A stretch of DNA of 56,625 nt from positions 1 through 56,625 of the forward strand of contig JAKCWW010002485.1 of the NCBI GenBank assembly GCA_026260175.1, written 5' to 3'. The notes under the pieces were generated by a model that was not told the origin of the DNA, did not search any database, and saw only the letters and a list, made by a program, of their open reading frames with translations. This stretch comes from Reticulitermes lucifugus. Lineage: Eukaryota; Arthropoda; Insecta; Blattodea; Rhinotermitidae. Numbering within the stretch: the first letter of the stretch is position 1; each line of letters starts with the position of its first letter. Shown here piece after piece: positions 13,307 through 25,064 of this stretch. A program made the position numbers and the translations under genes.

Positions 13307-13676
13307 TATATCCCTCCAACTTTGATATACGAAACAAAATAAGAACTACATAAAAGTAGATCTTATTAAAGCGTGTAGCCTAATATTCAGGGACGTGGGA
13401 AGAAGAAACCAGTCGAACATTATGACCCAGTGAACCCCTACAATTCTTTACGATTACACTTTAGAATACGTACCAAGTCCTGCAATTGACATGCACGATC
13501 TCAAAGAAAATGCTTATTGGATGTGCAGAGTGTTTCAAGTCTCTCTTCTTTATTTTTTAAAAGAATTAGTGCAATCAACAGTTCACAAGAAAATGTTATA
13601 GGAAATTTTAGTGACAACAGCAGTGAATAACTTGAAAAATTAACCAATATATTTGAAGTGACTCCAGCATTCGCTA

Positions 13677-13682
13677 AATAAA
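13677..13682 (+). terminator. Candidate poly(A) signal (AATAAA)
   Basis: Second canonical hexamer downstream of Antp. Use here would include only the first ATACGTAA site (13299). Confidence 0.3.
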
Positions 13683-15718
13683 TATATCATCACTACTTAA
13701 ATTTGCACCAACTCATCTTCAGCGTACGGCGGCAGTCTCAGATCTTCACAAGTGATTACACGAATTACTACAGCCAACCAGTCATCTACAACACTTGCAT
13801 TTCCTGAACTTCATTTCAACTGGCGAGTTCACACTTCAGACTATTCTTCTGGAAACTTCTCCAGCGTCCATAACCAAAAGGTCAGTGTCGATTTGCTGCT
13901 GATAGGTATATTGTACAAATGTTCAGATAACCGGTGCCATTGATGACTAATGCTATACTAAATACTCCGTGAAACTATAGGAGGAGGATAAAACTGAATT
14001 TTACCTCCAACTGCTCATCATTGACCCGGACCGAGTATTTCATTATTGTTGGTTACTCTTTCAAATCTAGTTCTAACTGGAGAGAAATGTTAAGGTAATA
14101 TTAAATGTTCCCTAATTACAGTACTTTTGTCACGTAACTAAGATTGGTGAAATTACAAAACTCAGCTAAAAGGAATGCAAATTCTTAAATGACTCTTAAA
14201 TGGATAGCCCATAATTTGTGTTTAAAAAATTGGTGATACGTGTCACCGCTGATTTGTGTGTGTTGACGTGACGTGTGAACGTGTGATAAAAGCAAGTGTC
14301 AATATTAAGTGCGATTGAAACTGAAGAAAAAAACTATGTATGTTTGTATATGTGATCTACGATCCGTGACCGGATAAAACAAGATGGTGTTAATGAAGCT
14401 TAAGAACATGGGCAAATATGCCGAATACTAGACCAGAGATTGAGGTGCCATTTTCATAAAATAAGGCATAAGGGTTCCGTTAATATAAGCGATGGGTATA
14501 TGTCAAGAGAGTCATTGTAGGAAACGTGTAATACTTGTGTTTACTTGTGAGCTGTTACAAAAATGTTAAATAATTTTAATTTAAGATTTCGTGTCATTTT
14601 CATAACACATACTTGTATTACACGTTCCTTAGGATTACACAAGACTTAAGATTTGATGAATTTGTTTAATATGGAGTAAATTTGTGTCAAAATTTTCTAA
14701 ACTACTGCTTCAGTAGCCCCATACCTAATGATTTAAATGGTTAAGTGCTTGAAAATATTAAAGGCCTGTATGATTATTTCAGATTTAAACTTCTTTTCGG
14801 AATATATTTCGACACAGCATATAAATGTCTTCATTTGTTTGCAACATTATCTTCATATTGAAAGTAACTTTCATCAATTCAGAAGTCACAAATAAATTTA
14901 TTGACTTTGATGAAGTCATACTTATGTGCAATGAGATGGAAAATATTTTATTTCAAATAGCTTGAGGAAAAACGTAATAGGCCTACACTATGGTGTCAAA
15001 AATGTCTGCTGGATATTTTAGTGGAAGCAGGCGGGGGATAGTATTCTTAATCACCGTTCCAGCAATCTTAAAAGAGTGGAGAATTGATTCTTATTCTAGT
15101 TTCAACAGCAATTGTACCAAAGGTTACGTAGAATTAATCGTATTATGTTGTTGCTTCCCCATCTTCGTATTTCACGCTCCAAACCCCAAACCTCGTTGCT
15201 CGCTACAGAATAGTTTTATTATCCAACGTCGGAAATAATTAAATTCTCTTGCAAGCGAATATAAATTTGTTTATTGAACTGAGCAAATTATTTTAACTTT
15301 CATGACTAGTTATTTGTATTGATAAACATTTCACTTAACATTTAAACACACATAACTGGATACATCTAAATACGAGGGGTTTGATCAAGCTTAAATGATA
15401 TGATATTTGTTGAGACCCAACGTAATTCTGCGTAGGTTGTTCTGTATCTGAAATTATTTCTGTACGTCCCTCTTACTACTATATTTAGGACAAATTAATA
15501 ACGAGATTTTTTGTGAAAACAAACCTTAATTGCTTGTGAAAGAAACTGTTTTGTGTACGGAAGTATTCTCCCTTCATTTTGAAGTCCAGAACCAGGAAGT
15601 TATTTATTAGGGCATTGCAGTTTCCTTTTGTGCATGTCTGTGTAATTTTGTCCAGTGAGCGTATGAAATGCGTAAGATGAAATGTGTCCCCTTACATCTT
15701 TTGTAATTATGAAATGTT

Positions 15719-15728
15719 GTATACGTAA
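15719..15728 (+). promoter_or_regulatory. Extended miR-iab-8-5p / miR-iab-4-5p site (GTATACGTAA)
   Basis: Ten consecutive bases complementary to nucleotides 1-10 of miR-iab-8-5p. The overlapping GTATACG also matches nucleotides 2-8 of miR-iab-4-5p (ACGUAUAC...). The two microRNAs come from opposite strands of one locus and have seeds offset by two, so one site can serve both. Strongest single site in the tract. Confidence 0.55.
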
Positions 15729-16192
15729 TACTTATAAATATAGCACTATCATGCATTATAATTTATTTAAACACCAATATGTAATAGACAATTTTGTTCC
15801 GAAATTGTATAATATGTATAGGCGACATTAGGTAAATATTTTGTGATGTGTTAAATATTTTATCCTTAATAACTAACATTTTATTCGAATTTGCATCTTT
15901 AATATAAGAAGCAGTCTCCCCGTTTAATTTTATTGTTTCCTTCGTTTGATATTTTTTAAATAAGTCAAACTCAAGTAAACAAAGTTATTAAAGAAGAACG
16001 ATATTTCAATACTGTAATATAATAATTATTTAAAGGCGCAACGTCTTTCATCTTGTAACATTTTTTCCTTTTTTTTTTTTGAAACAAAGCAATTCCTCTT
16101 CGTCGTCTTTGTATAAAAGTATTTTTTCGGAAGGAAGATTCTATATATATAAATACTTGTGTGTCTTGTCGAGGTCTATATATACAGTAAGA

Positions 16193-16198
16193 AATAAA
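16193..16198 (+). terminator. Candidate poly(A) signal (AATAAA)
   Basis: Hexamer inside GAAATAAAAA in an AT-rich tract, lying before the dense ATACGTAA cluster at 16835-16982. Use here would exclude that cluster. Confidence 0.25.
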
Positions 16199-16456
16199 AA
16201 AGTACATATAAATATATACATATTAAATATAACTCGATTTAAGCCACATGGTTTTGCGCGCGTTCGTATATAATAAGAAACACTTTCGATAGTGATGAAA
16301 GCATAAAAACTCTGTTTTGTCACGTAAAAATACATAGTACATTTGTCTGTAGTCTGAGAACAGGAGTCACTGTGACTTTTCGTAGTACCCATTATTGTCA
16401 GTGTGGTTTTGTAGTAATTGTACAAAAATACATAAAAATATACGTTTACTTTGTAG

Positions 16457-16485
16457 CCGGGAGCGCTGTGGGGCGCAGCTCCCGC
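16457..16485 (+). other. GC-rich hairpin in the presumed 3' UTR
   Basis: GGGAGC at 16459-16464 pairs with GCTCCC at 16478-16483. Two more G-C pairs can form across a single-base bulge, closing a G-rich loop (TGTGGGG). It stands out as a GC-rich spot in a very AT-rich tract. No known RNA family is recognised. Confidence 0.35.
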
Positions 16486-16834
16486 ACAGATGGGCGTACA
16501 GTTCCTCATAAATAGTTCCGAGAGTTGCTCGGGCTTTTCGTTACGTCGCGCGTGCGTGTATTAGGCTAAAACTATTATTAATTAGACATAATTAATAGAG
16601 GTTGCGTATTCGTAATGTGTGTTCTCAGAACCAGACACCATCGCTCTTCTCCATAGTCTTCATAATTAGGATAATCTGTTAGGTGATGAAGAACGGGGGA
16701 ACAAATGTGAATATATTTTATCTAAATCTATGATATGCATTACAAGGAGTTGAGTCTGAGAACTATCATTATAGTCACCAACGCCAACCAAGATTTTCTT
16801 TACATATTTGACAGCCAGTACATACCGGTCATAT

Positions 16835-16982
16835 ATACGTAATACAAAAGTCTTGAAATTCTTTTTTTGGTACAATATTTACTGAAATAATTTTCCAAGA
16901 CTGAGCTGATAGTGTATGCAATTTTCACCTTATATACGTAAAGAAATGCAAGAAAAATATTTTAGTTTATGGCAATACGTAA
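16835..16982 (+). promoter_or_regulatory. Cluster of three miR-iab-8-5p 8-mer seed matches
   Basis: ATACGTAA occurs at 16835-16842, 16934-16941 and 16975-16982, three full 8-mers in 148 bases. The first two are preceded by T, so they also contain TATACG, the 6-mer match to the miR-iab-4-5p seed. The 41-base spacing of the last two is slightly longer than the roughly 8-40 nt usually quoted for cooperative sites. Confidence 0.55.
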
Positions 16983-17462
16983 ATATAAGTAATATAAACA
17001 AAATCCTTCCAGAAAAAACACTTTGTGAATATTATAATTCACAATTCTGTTACGTCTCCTGCAGTACCCATATGGGCCTATTGTTTCTTCAGACAACGCA
17101 TCTTTAAATTAATGTTATTGTCTCATACTGCTGACGTGGTTGAATATACGTTTTCAAAATCGAACTATTTACCAACTGTCAGTGATACGTCCGAGTGGGT
17201 GAAAGAATATTGTCCGTGAATCTTTAAGTTTGCAATAAGTACTTATACAGACTCATTATCTAAGTATAAATGCAACAAAAGTTCAAATACAATATTTTGA
17301 TAAGAACCATATTCACTTAAACAGTTGGTTCGCATACTTTAGAATCATGATAACGCCTACCTGAGAGGAAGCCATGTGCCATCAAAATACATTTCGGTGA
17401 TCTGAGCTATGCATAATGTCCATGAAACGACCTGACATGCGTCTTTCATATTCTGAACGATA

Positions 17463-17610
17463 GTATACGACAAATTTTAGCCACACTAAGTTTTGTAAAG
17501 TAGTTTTGTAAAATTACAAATTCCAACAATGACAAGGTGGCGACTGGGTTTCTCGCCCTTGTTTTAAAGACAAATGCACCTAAAATGCAAAGTAAGCCAA
17601 ATTATACGTA
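17463..17610 (+). promoter_or_regulatory. miR-iab-4-5p 8-mer and miR-iab-8-5p 7-mer seed matches
   Basis: GTATACGA at 17463-17470 is a miR-iab-4-5p site, matching nucleotides 2-8 plus A. ATACGTA at 17604-17610 is a 7-mer match to miR-iab-8-5p. Six-mer TATACG cores also occur nearby at 16439-16444 and 17145-17150. Confidence 0.4.
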
Positions 17611-17939
17611 TGCATAGGCCTATTATATTTAAAACGAGTCAAGTCATTATTTCAGTCTAATCGCAATTTCACTCCCTCTCACACACATAGAAATCTATAT
17701 ACATATATAAAACATCGTAGATGTTTATATATAAAATAGGCTTAAATTACATTAGGCATTGAAATACCTCATAATTTTTCGTGATCTATTGTGTTTTTTT
17801 TAGTCTGACGTTATTGTCAAAGTGCAAATTTGAATTTCTTATTGGTAGCTGTATCTATATGTAAGTGTAGTGTCCCTAATATACATAATGTACTGTGAAA
17901 CCTGTCCATATATAATGTGTTTGAAAACAAAATGAAAAC

Positions 17940-17945
17940 AATAAA
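17940..17945 (+). terminator. Candidate distal poly(A) signal (AATAAA)
   Basis: The hexamer lies in ACAATAAAAATTG and is followed within about 20 bases by GT-rich TTGTGGTTG, a plausible downstream element. It lies after all the microRNA seed matches, so it is the preferred end of the long 3' UTR model. Confidence 0.4.
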
Positions 17946-18261
17946 AATTGTGGTTGAATATAAAATATTACTTAAATTGAATATATGTATGTATATAGTA
18001 ACGTCCTCGCTACCATAGCGCCTTTCTTAACTGCCATCCCACGAACGAGAATATAATATATTTACAGCAAAGTGATTACATTTTAAAGAACACTATGCAT
18101 AAATTTTATTTTATTTTTAAAGCGAGTCATATGTTAGTTATCGATCGTTCCCTCATCGCCGACTACACTTTTATTCACACGCTCCATATTTCTGGAATGT
18201 TTCCCTCAATGTCGGTTAGGCCGTTACAGTTGATAGGTCATGATAATTCAAAACAGGTATC

Positions 18262-18284
18262 TAATTAATTAATTAATTAATTAC
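18262..18284. repeat. (TTAA/ATTA)n array: stacked homeodomain cores
   Basis: TAATTAATTAATTAATTAATTA, five overlapping TAATTA palindromes just beyond the presumed Antp 3' end. TAATTA is the homeodomain core, but it is also a simple repeat in AT-rich DNA. Confidence 0.6.
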
Positions 18285-19125
18285 AATCATTTAAGTTGTA
18301 AAATTTATCATTTGATGCCTTTTAGGATAAGAAACAATTAGGTACATTTGCTCGCTTTGACTTAAATTGAAGTTCATATAACGACCAACTAAATTACTGC
18401 GCAAAAGTCGTCTGGAAAATTCAAAGCTTAAGTACAGTAGAGCCAGAGGCTAGACGATTTTACAAAATTCACATTTTTTGCTTGGTAGCACATATTCATT
18501 CCTACAAACGTTAAAATGCTATTGCAAATCTTATGATTCCCTAGCCCTAGAAACTGGACAGAACTCCGTATTTTAATCACGGTCTATGTACTAATCTAAC
18601 GAAAGAATGTAGAACATTTTCCCGTTACGCTAGGGTAATGGGGACTTTGCTATATCAGCACAGAACCTGGATATATTTCCCAAACCCATTTAAACAAATA
18701 CAGGACTTATCCTATTTCTCTCATAGCCTGAGATATTCAGAATCCATATTATGTCGTTGTACTACATAAAATAGTCTTCTTAACAATTCTGTATTACGTA
18801 AAACACACAAGTTATTTGAGACAGCATTTGCCAAACGTTAATATCTTGTGCCTCCAAACATATTTATACAACGAATTAAATATAAAACGAATTTCTAAAT
18901 ACATGTAACTGATTACTTGGATATTATCCATCGCTTCAGGCTAGAAACTGACGAGGTACCGGCGAATAATTCTATCCACATATTTAAGTGAAAAAGAGAG
19001 AGGGAGAGCTTATTCTGGTGGACCCGTCAGCAAGAGCTAGTCTTTGTCACTCTGTCCAGAAGTAGACAGAGACCAGCTGTTTCTAAAGGGCCCAACAAAG
19101 TAGGTTGTACCACTCCGTTTTCCAC

Positions 19126-19156
19126 CTGAAGATGAAGTAAGGTATAAGCTTCGAAA
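19126..19156 (+). other. Hammerhead-like CTGAAGAT...GAAA motif (degenerate)
   Basis: CTGAAGA, an extra T, GAAG (19134-19137), an 11-base loop, CTTC (19149-19152), then GAAA. The stem-II-like arms pair perfectly but differ in sequence from those of the 27.4-kb copy. The downstream part does not form a convincing stem I. Confidence 0.3.
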
Positions 19157-21154
19157 TATGGGTTCTTTGAACCTCATTACTGAGCGTTGTCCAGAATATT
19201 AGTTACATCTGTTAAAATGCACCATCATCAGAATTCTTTAAAGCTGAATTACTTTGGAAATAGTAAATCCAAAGCACGCTACGATGATTGGTTTATTGAG
19301 TATGTATATATATTTTGTGACATAATTCTTTACACTTAAAAAAATTTTTTCCCCTCAGTCTGCTTTAACGAAAGTTTTACATCTTTAATCCGATATTGAC
19401 ACAGATCGTAGACGTATATGAATGTTAAGATAAAGGTTCTAAAAATTTACAAATTTGTCATAACGGACGTGTTTATTTTTCTGTGATCTGTGACAGGGAA
19501 TTTCTTTCCTGAACTAAACATAAGATTACAGTGGACTATTAGAGTAAATGAATATTAATTCGACTTGCAACTATTTGACTGTCAGTTGAGACGTATTTAA
19601 TTGAGCGAGATGTAAATTTTTTTACATTGGAGGAACAGAAAATGAATTAAGGCTCAAGGGCCACTGTAGGTCCACACGCTGAAAACAAGAGGAATAATTA
19701 ATATTACTTTTTAAACATTTGCTTCAAAGTCTTAATTGTAGTGGAGCAAATGACAGGAAAACAATAAATCTCAATCCAAAACGGACCTAAATCCAACCAA
19801 GGCTTTTTCACATTGGAGTATGTAAAAGTTTTGAAGAACATTATAGATTAAATTCCTAATCAAAAATAAACTCTTAGCGTCATTTTGTTTAATTGTCTCG
19901 AGAAACTGAAATACTTGAGGAAAACTGCATGGAAATAAAATGCGTCTCTGATTCTTCTTTACGTCACTCAGAAACAATTTTCCCTTCCACATAAATCTAA
20001 CAATTTACTTTATATGTGTAAACAGAAAGGAATGTAGGGCTTGTAAAGTAATCACTAGAACTGCCCTTGTTAAATATAAATTAATGTAATTCTACACTGT
20101 TATGTAAAATCTGAAACATAAAATTTCATTTAAATCTGTTCAACCGTTTTCAATTTGTCACATCAACACGGATAGAACAAAGGAAGAACTGAGATATTCT
20201 TTTAGGTGCTGTGCAGAAATGCGAAAGCTTCTAGCCACAGTAGGCCTTAAACAATTTTTATAGGCCTCTAGGAGATCAGTTCTTGATGTGTAGGCATATA
20301 TTACTCAGGAAGAATATAGTCATTTTTAAAGGGATATTTCAGTAGCTACTTTACCATCTGCATATGGAATGCCATGAATAATTGTAGGTTTGTGAATGTA
20401 TGAAAGTTTTTCTTAAATTTTCAAAACATTTCTTCTCGTTTGGTTTCCTTAAATGTGTTCTGTGTGGGTGTCTTATTGATGACCTAAGTTGAGGGTTATG
20501 CTTAGGCCAGTTTGACGGTGCTTTGAAGCGAAAAGTAGTGAATTTCCGAAAATATGCTAAACCATTGTGATTAAAATGTACAAGCTAGATAACAATGAAA
20601 TTTTAGACAAAACAAAAAAAATCTATAAGCTCCTAGAACAATACAACGTTTAAGAATATGACAATATTTATACTAGTATATCGCAATTTTGAACAATTTT
20701 CTTCTATTTAGAAATTCAACTTTTTATCACTGCGCATATTATTTAACTACATTTTATGGAACACTCGACGTGTTTCGTATTGAAATATATTTTAAAATCT
20801 TTTATCCACTCTCTAATTAAAACAGCTGTGTTACTTAGGATGAATGCCATGCACATGTAATTATTTCAATGAACTTTACTAGCTTTCCAAATTTTCGCAC
20901 TTTATGTGACTAAATTTCCTTTGGTGTTTGTGCCGTTCGGCTGTTCAGAAGGGTGCTTTCTAGCCACTCGTAGACGCTTCCTGTTTCTGTGAACCATTCG
21001 TTACGGTCCGAACATCTGCTTGCGCCTTGATGTTATCCTTGGATTCCTTGTCATGAAACAAAAGAAGTGGGTTCGGTCAGAAGTACATTTGTTAGCCATC
21101 CTTGTGAGAGGTATCTTGTTCTTTCAGAGGTAAAACTGCATTCATGCACGTGAC

Positions 21155-21297
21155 CACGGGTCTACAAATCCTGGGCGCCAGGTCGCTCGGGCGACTACAT
21201 TTTGTACGTCGGCGCCTAATACTTGTAGGTCCTTAGTATGGAATTTCCTTTATGCTGCTCAGTCAGCTGGCGCCTAGAATTTTGTGAAGGCTCCTAA
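21155..21297 (-). mobile_element. hAT-type MITE (Family B) copy
   Basis: CACGGGTCTACAAATCCTGG, then GCGCCAGGTCGCTCGGGCGAC and GGCGCCTAATACTTGTAGG. It aligns with 42601-42763 in the same orientation. The far end is eroded at about GGCTCCTAATATAGTG. Confidence 0.65.
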
Positions 21298-24200
21298 TAT
21301 AGTGTTAATTTCCCACTTTCCTTCAATTCAAATGACAAATTATTATTATTATCATCATCTTTATCATTACCATCATCGTCATGATCACCATCACGATTTA
21401 GGCTACTTTACATGTTGCAGCTTCTTATGCAGTTTTTAAGGCGTCATTCCTATGAAGTCACAAACTAACGCCGAAAGGCGTTACAAACAGTTTCTTTCCA
21501 ATATCTGTAAAAACTGCCTGAAAAATTATTAATTTCAATTTCTCCGCTGCATCTGTGGATGTTACAGGCCTCTCCTCTGATTATGTCAATGGTAATATTC
21601 GCCACTCTTGTTAAATAATACAAGACAACCTACGGAAATTTTGGTAGTTGTTTCAAGTGAAATATATATGCGTTCCATCCTATTAAAATCGACTTCCTGC
21701 GTCTATCATTGAAATGTTTATGCCTTTCCGCTTTTTGCTCAGCAAAGCTGAAGACGTACTGAAGCACAAACCTAAGCATTGTGAAAAATGAGACTTACGA
21801 GGATAAAAGTCAATTTCTTCATCGCAGTTAAACAGTGTCTCAAGTATGAAGACCAACTCGTTAATAATCTTTAGGCATATAAGCGCTGCTCCTTTTTAGA
21901 ATCGTACGAAACCCCGTAAGCATATACTGTACATACTTGTGAGGAAAATGCATAAATCCTCAATGCTTTAAAGGGTTATCTCACTTTATTATTCGATGTT
22001 AGTACTTTGGAAATTACAAGTCCAAGATAAGACTGGGCCAAAACCTAACTGTTTGAGATATTCAACTGACCTTAAGTTCTTAACTTATTCAGAGCTTATT
22101 TAAGAACGCTATATCAAATGAGGAGGACATTTAATGTTTTTAATGCGCCTTGTCTCGTTTGTTTAGTGATCTTCACTTTAGTTAAAATCTAGCACTGTAG
22201 TGCAATATAGAGACGAGTATAAACGTCTCTGTTAGCGAAGTGTGTTAATTCTTTAGGAGTGCCTTTACAAAATAATTTACTACCCTTCCTCTGCAGTTAC
22301 TGCCCGACGGAAGCGGTTTCTTAACATAAGATGTAACGATTCATTTCCCAAAAGAATCACAGTCTTTCTGTTTCAATTATGTAGGACAGACTACAGTGTT
22401 TTTCCTTTTCAAAGAATTTGGCTTTCTTGAGGCCTTTTCTTTCAGCAATGTGAAACTACACCTTGCATTTTGTACTAAATATTTCAAAATAACGATTTCG
22501 ATTCAGGGATTTCGCTGCGTCGTGTTGCACTTGTTGAACTGATGAAAAGGATGTTTTAAATTATGTGATGTTCGAAGTGTTATTTTCCGTAGAGTTCGGG
22601 AATAGGAGACGGACATGGTATACACTTACAACCCCGCTTTTATAAGACTGAGATAAAAGAGGGGTTCCAAACTGCAACGGCTATTTCAGCTTCAATATTA
22701 ATAGTAATAATAGTGACAAATATAAAAATACTCGTACTTGGAGAGGAGTCCTTGAAATCTAAGCCAAGGAATGCCCCACTGTTAAGGATTCCGAAGGATC
22801 ATTAAAATGCACAAAACTGGCCGTCCATAGCCCTTTACAAATGAGCTCAAACCAGCCTACATTACTCCAGTCAGATTTTTTTTGTATTTTGTACTATTAC
22901 CCTCTCACCTATACGTAGAGGTTAGAAGCTCTCTTGCAGGTTCAGCAGTCAAAATTATGTATTTTCAGTTTTCTTTGATGCGCCCATCACATTCTTTTTA
23001 ATAACCGTAACGTTTGGTTTATAGTACAAGCTATGAAGGTTTTTGGTCTAAGAGTAATTAATTTCAACATTTCAACATATAAACACAAATAACAGAGGAA
23101 AATAAAAGGGACACAAGAAAGAAACACAAAACAAAGAGTAGAATTCTTAAATAAAAACATTAAAATAATATTTTACGATATTTACAACAACGGCATTTTA
23201 AAATGTTATTAGCATGCAAATAATTCTTTATAGGTTTTGAATGTAATAGACAGTTATCGTCATCGTTGCTAGTGATTGGTGCTCAGTACTGGAAGAAATT
23301 ATTGTTCTCTCTCTATCTTTGACGCTTCCATTACTTCATTTTATTAACAGAATAGCTCATTTCATACTTGCCGCTCTAGTTTTGGAACATCATCACTTTC
23401 ATAGCTTCTAAAAACAAAGATGGCTTCCGTCGTCAGCGTATTATTATTGGCTAATACTATGTGAGTAGCTCCGCCTTAGCCTTCGCTTTTGACGGGATGA
23501 TACATTGATTGTTGAGTTGCCATGAAAAGCTTAAGTGTCAAATGTTCACCAGGCGGGTGCAGGGGTTTGGATGGTAGAGAGTGAGACAGAGCGACTTTGG
23601 AGGGGAAGTAAGTAAAACGAGAGTTCAGATTACTACAGTGCTGCTCTCACAATTCGACTATTCGTTTGTGGTGGTGAAAGCTTGAACTACTACCACTAAG
23701 GAAAGTGAAGTGTATTCTATGGCCATTAAAATGGTCGTAGTTATGTAAAGGATGATTTAAGCTTATGGGGTTGTCTCAACTACTTACTTACTGAGTTTTA
23801 CAAGGTGCTTACATTTTTATGGCTAACCATAAACATGAGTGTGTAAAAGGAGCGAAGGGGTAAAGAAAGGGGAGGAAAATGGCATTTAAAACGACCGTTT
23901 CACTGCTCGCCGACAAGCAAGTAATACCAATACACAGCGGGTATCCTTATATGTGTGTGTGTTTGTGTGTGTGTGTGTGTGCGCGCGCGCGTGTAAGTTT
24001 AATTTATGAGGAGGACGTGATATTGGTTCAAAGTAATGTAAATTATTCAGCCTATTAAATATCCATAAATAAACTACCTACATAAAATATTGACTACACG
24101 AAAAACTGGGAAGGCTGAAATTTCAACAAGACTTTAAAGTCACATTCTGAATTGTGGCCTTTATGAGAGTTTAGGTTCTAACGGCGATGAATAAGAAGAG

Positions 24201-24790
24201 AATTGACCTCTGCGGTATGAAGCCGTGTAGTATATTATAATACACAGAGGTTCAGAGAGTACTGACGCCTTCATTATTAGACAGATGACGATGTTGGCAG
24301 TACGCTCATCTGAATCGATTATTCCTCGCCAAGCTGATTACTCGGGATTCTATCCCAGAGGTCAGCAATCTTCGTATCGTTACGCTCGCACATATTTGTA
24401 TCTCTCTACATTCTTATAGGCTTATAAGCTGTTATTTGTGTTTGTTTTACAGAAGTGTTATTATGTAGTATCTTCTATATTTTGTCGTTATTAACTGAAC
24501 TTCAAATTTAATTAGCGTAAAGAATATCAAAATAAAATCAATTGGCGCTATGGATCGAAATGATAGTGTGTATCCTCTTTTGCTTTACAAAATTATTTTG
24601 CTTACGATTGCAATTTATTATTTACGAGTGATCACAACTTTAAAATTATACCACGGTAGCGTCTGTGTATGTTTAACTCTGTAACTACATCCAAAGTGCA
24701 GACTCTTCTTTGAGAAGTCACCAAGTCAAATTTTGAAATCCCCTGCCCTTTACTTAAACCAGAGATTAATTGAAGTGTTTTTTCCTAGTC
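21298..24790. other. Intergenic DNA
   Basis: No gene recognised. An ATTATT/ATCATC-type microsatellite lies at about 21337-21395. A GC-richer patch around 23400-23680 has no identifiable content. Confidence 0.4.
23951..23994. repeat. (TG)n(CG)n microsatellite
   Basis: Alternating purine-pyrimidine tract of TG repeats ending in GCGCGCGCGCGTGT. Such tracts can adopt the Z conformation. Confidence 0.9.
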
Positions 24791-25064
24791 CATGCTCGCC
24801 GAAAGCCGGTTTGGGCCCCGGTGAAAAAATTGTTGCGGGACCCGCAGCAAGGGCGGACCGGCTAAAAATATTTGCACTAAATCGGAAAGACTGACTCTTA
24901 GTTGTTGACTGACTTGGGCTTAGTCTGAAGGGGGTAATTTATACAATCGACAAATAATGATACTACGGAGAAATACGAAAACATGTGCAAGGTAGTCGGG
25001 CCTCGGGCCCCCTTGCGGACCGACGGACCCAGGTAATTTGTGTCGGCTTCTATCGTTGGCACTG
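24791..25064 (+). mobile_element. hAT-like MITE (Family C)
   Basis: Starts CATGCTCGCCGAAAGCCGG and ends GTCGGCTTCTATCGTTGGCACTG (a relaxed inverted pair, CAGTGC-type). The internal AGCAAGGGCGGACCGGCTAAAA and GACTTGGGCTT are shared with 45333-45575. Flanking 8-mers TCCTAGTC (24783-24790) and CCCTAGTC (25065-25072) match at 7 of 8, a target-site duplication of hAT length. No transposase. Confidence 0.7.

Larger units (their letters stand above)
12414..17965 (+). other. Probable long Antp 3' untranslated region
   Basis: This follows the Antp stop codon directly. About 5.5 kb is AT-rich, and I recognise none of the repeat families that litter the rest of the window. It contains several AATAAA hexamers and the cluster of ATACGTAA miR-iab-8-5p seed matches, all in the sense orientation expected for a target transcript. 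Insect Hox genes commonly have long, multi-polyadenylated 3' UTRs. The far end (about 17965) is inferred from the last AATAAA before repeats resume; no transcript evidence is available. Confidence 0.6.
17966..21154. other. Intergenic DNA
   Basis: AT-rich, no gene. Holds the TAATTA array at 18262-18284 and a CTGAAGAT motif at 19126-19156 (both listed). An AAATCTGTTCAACCGTTTTC string near 20134 resembles transposon text but cannot be assigned. Confidence 0.4.
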
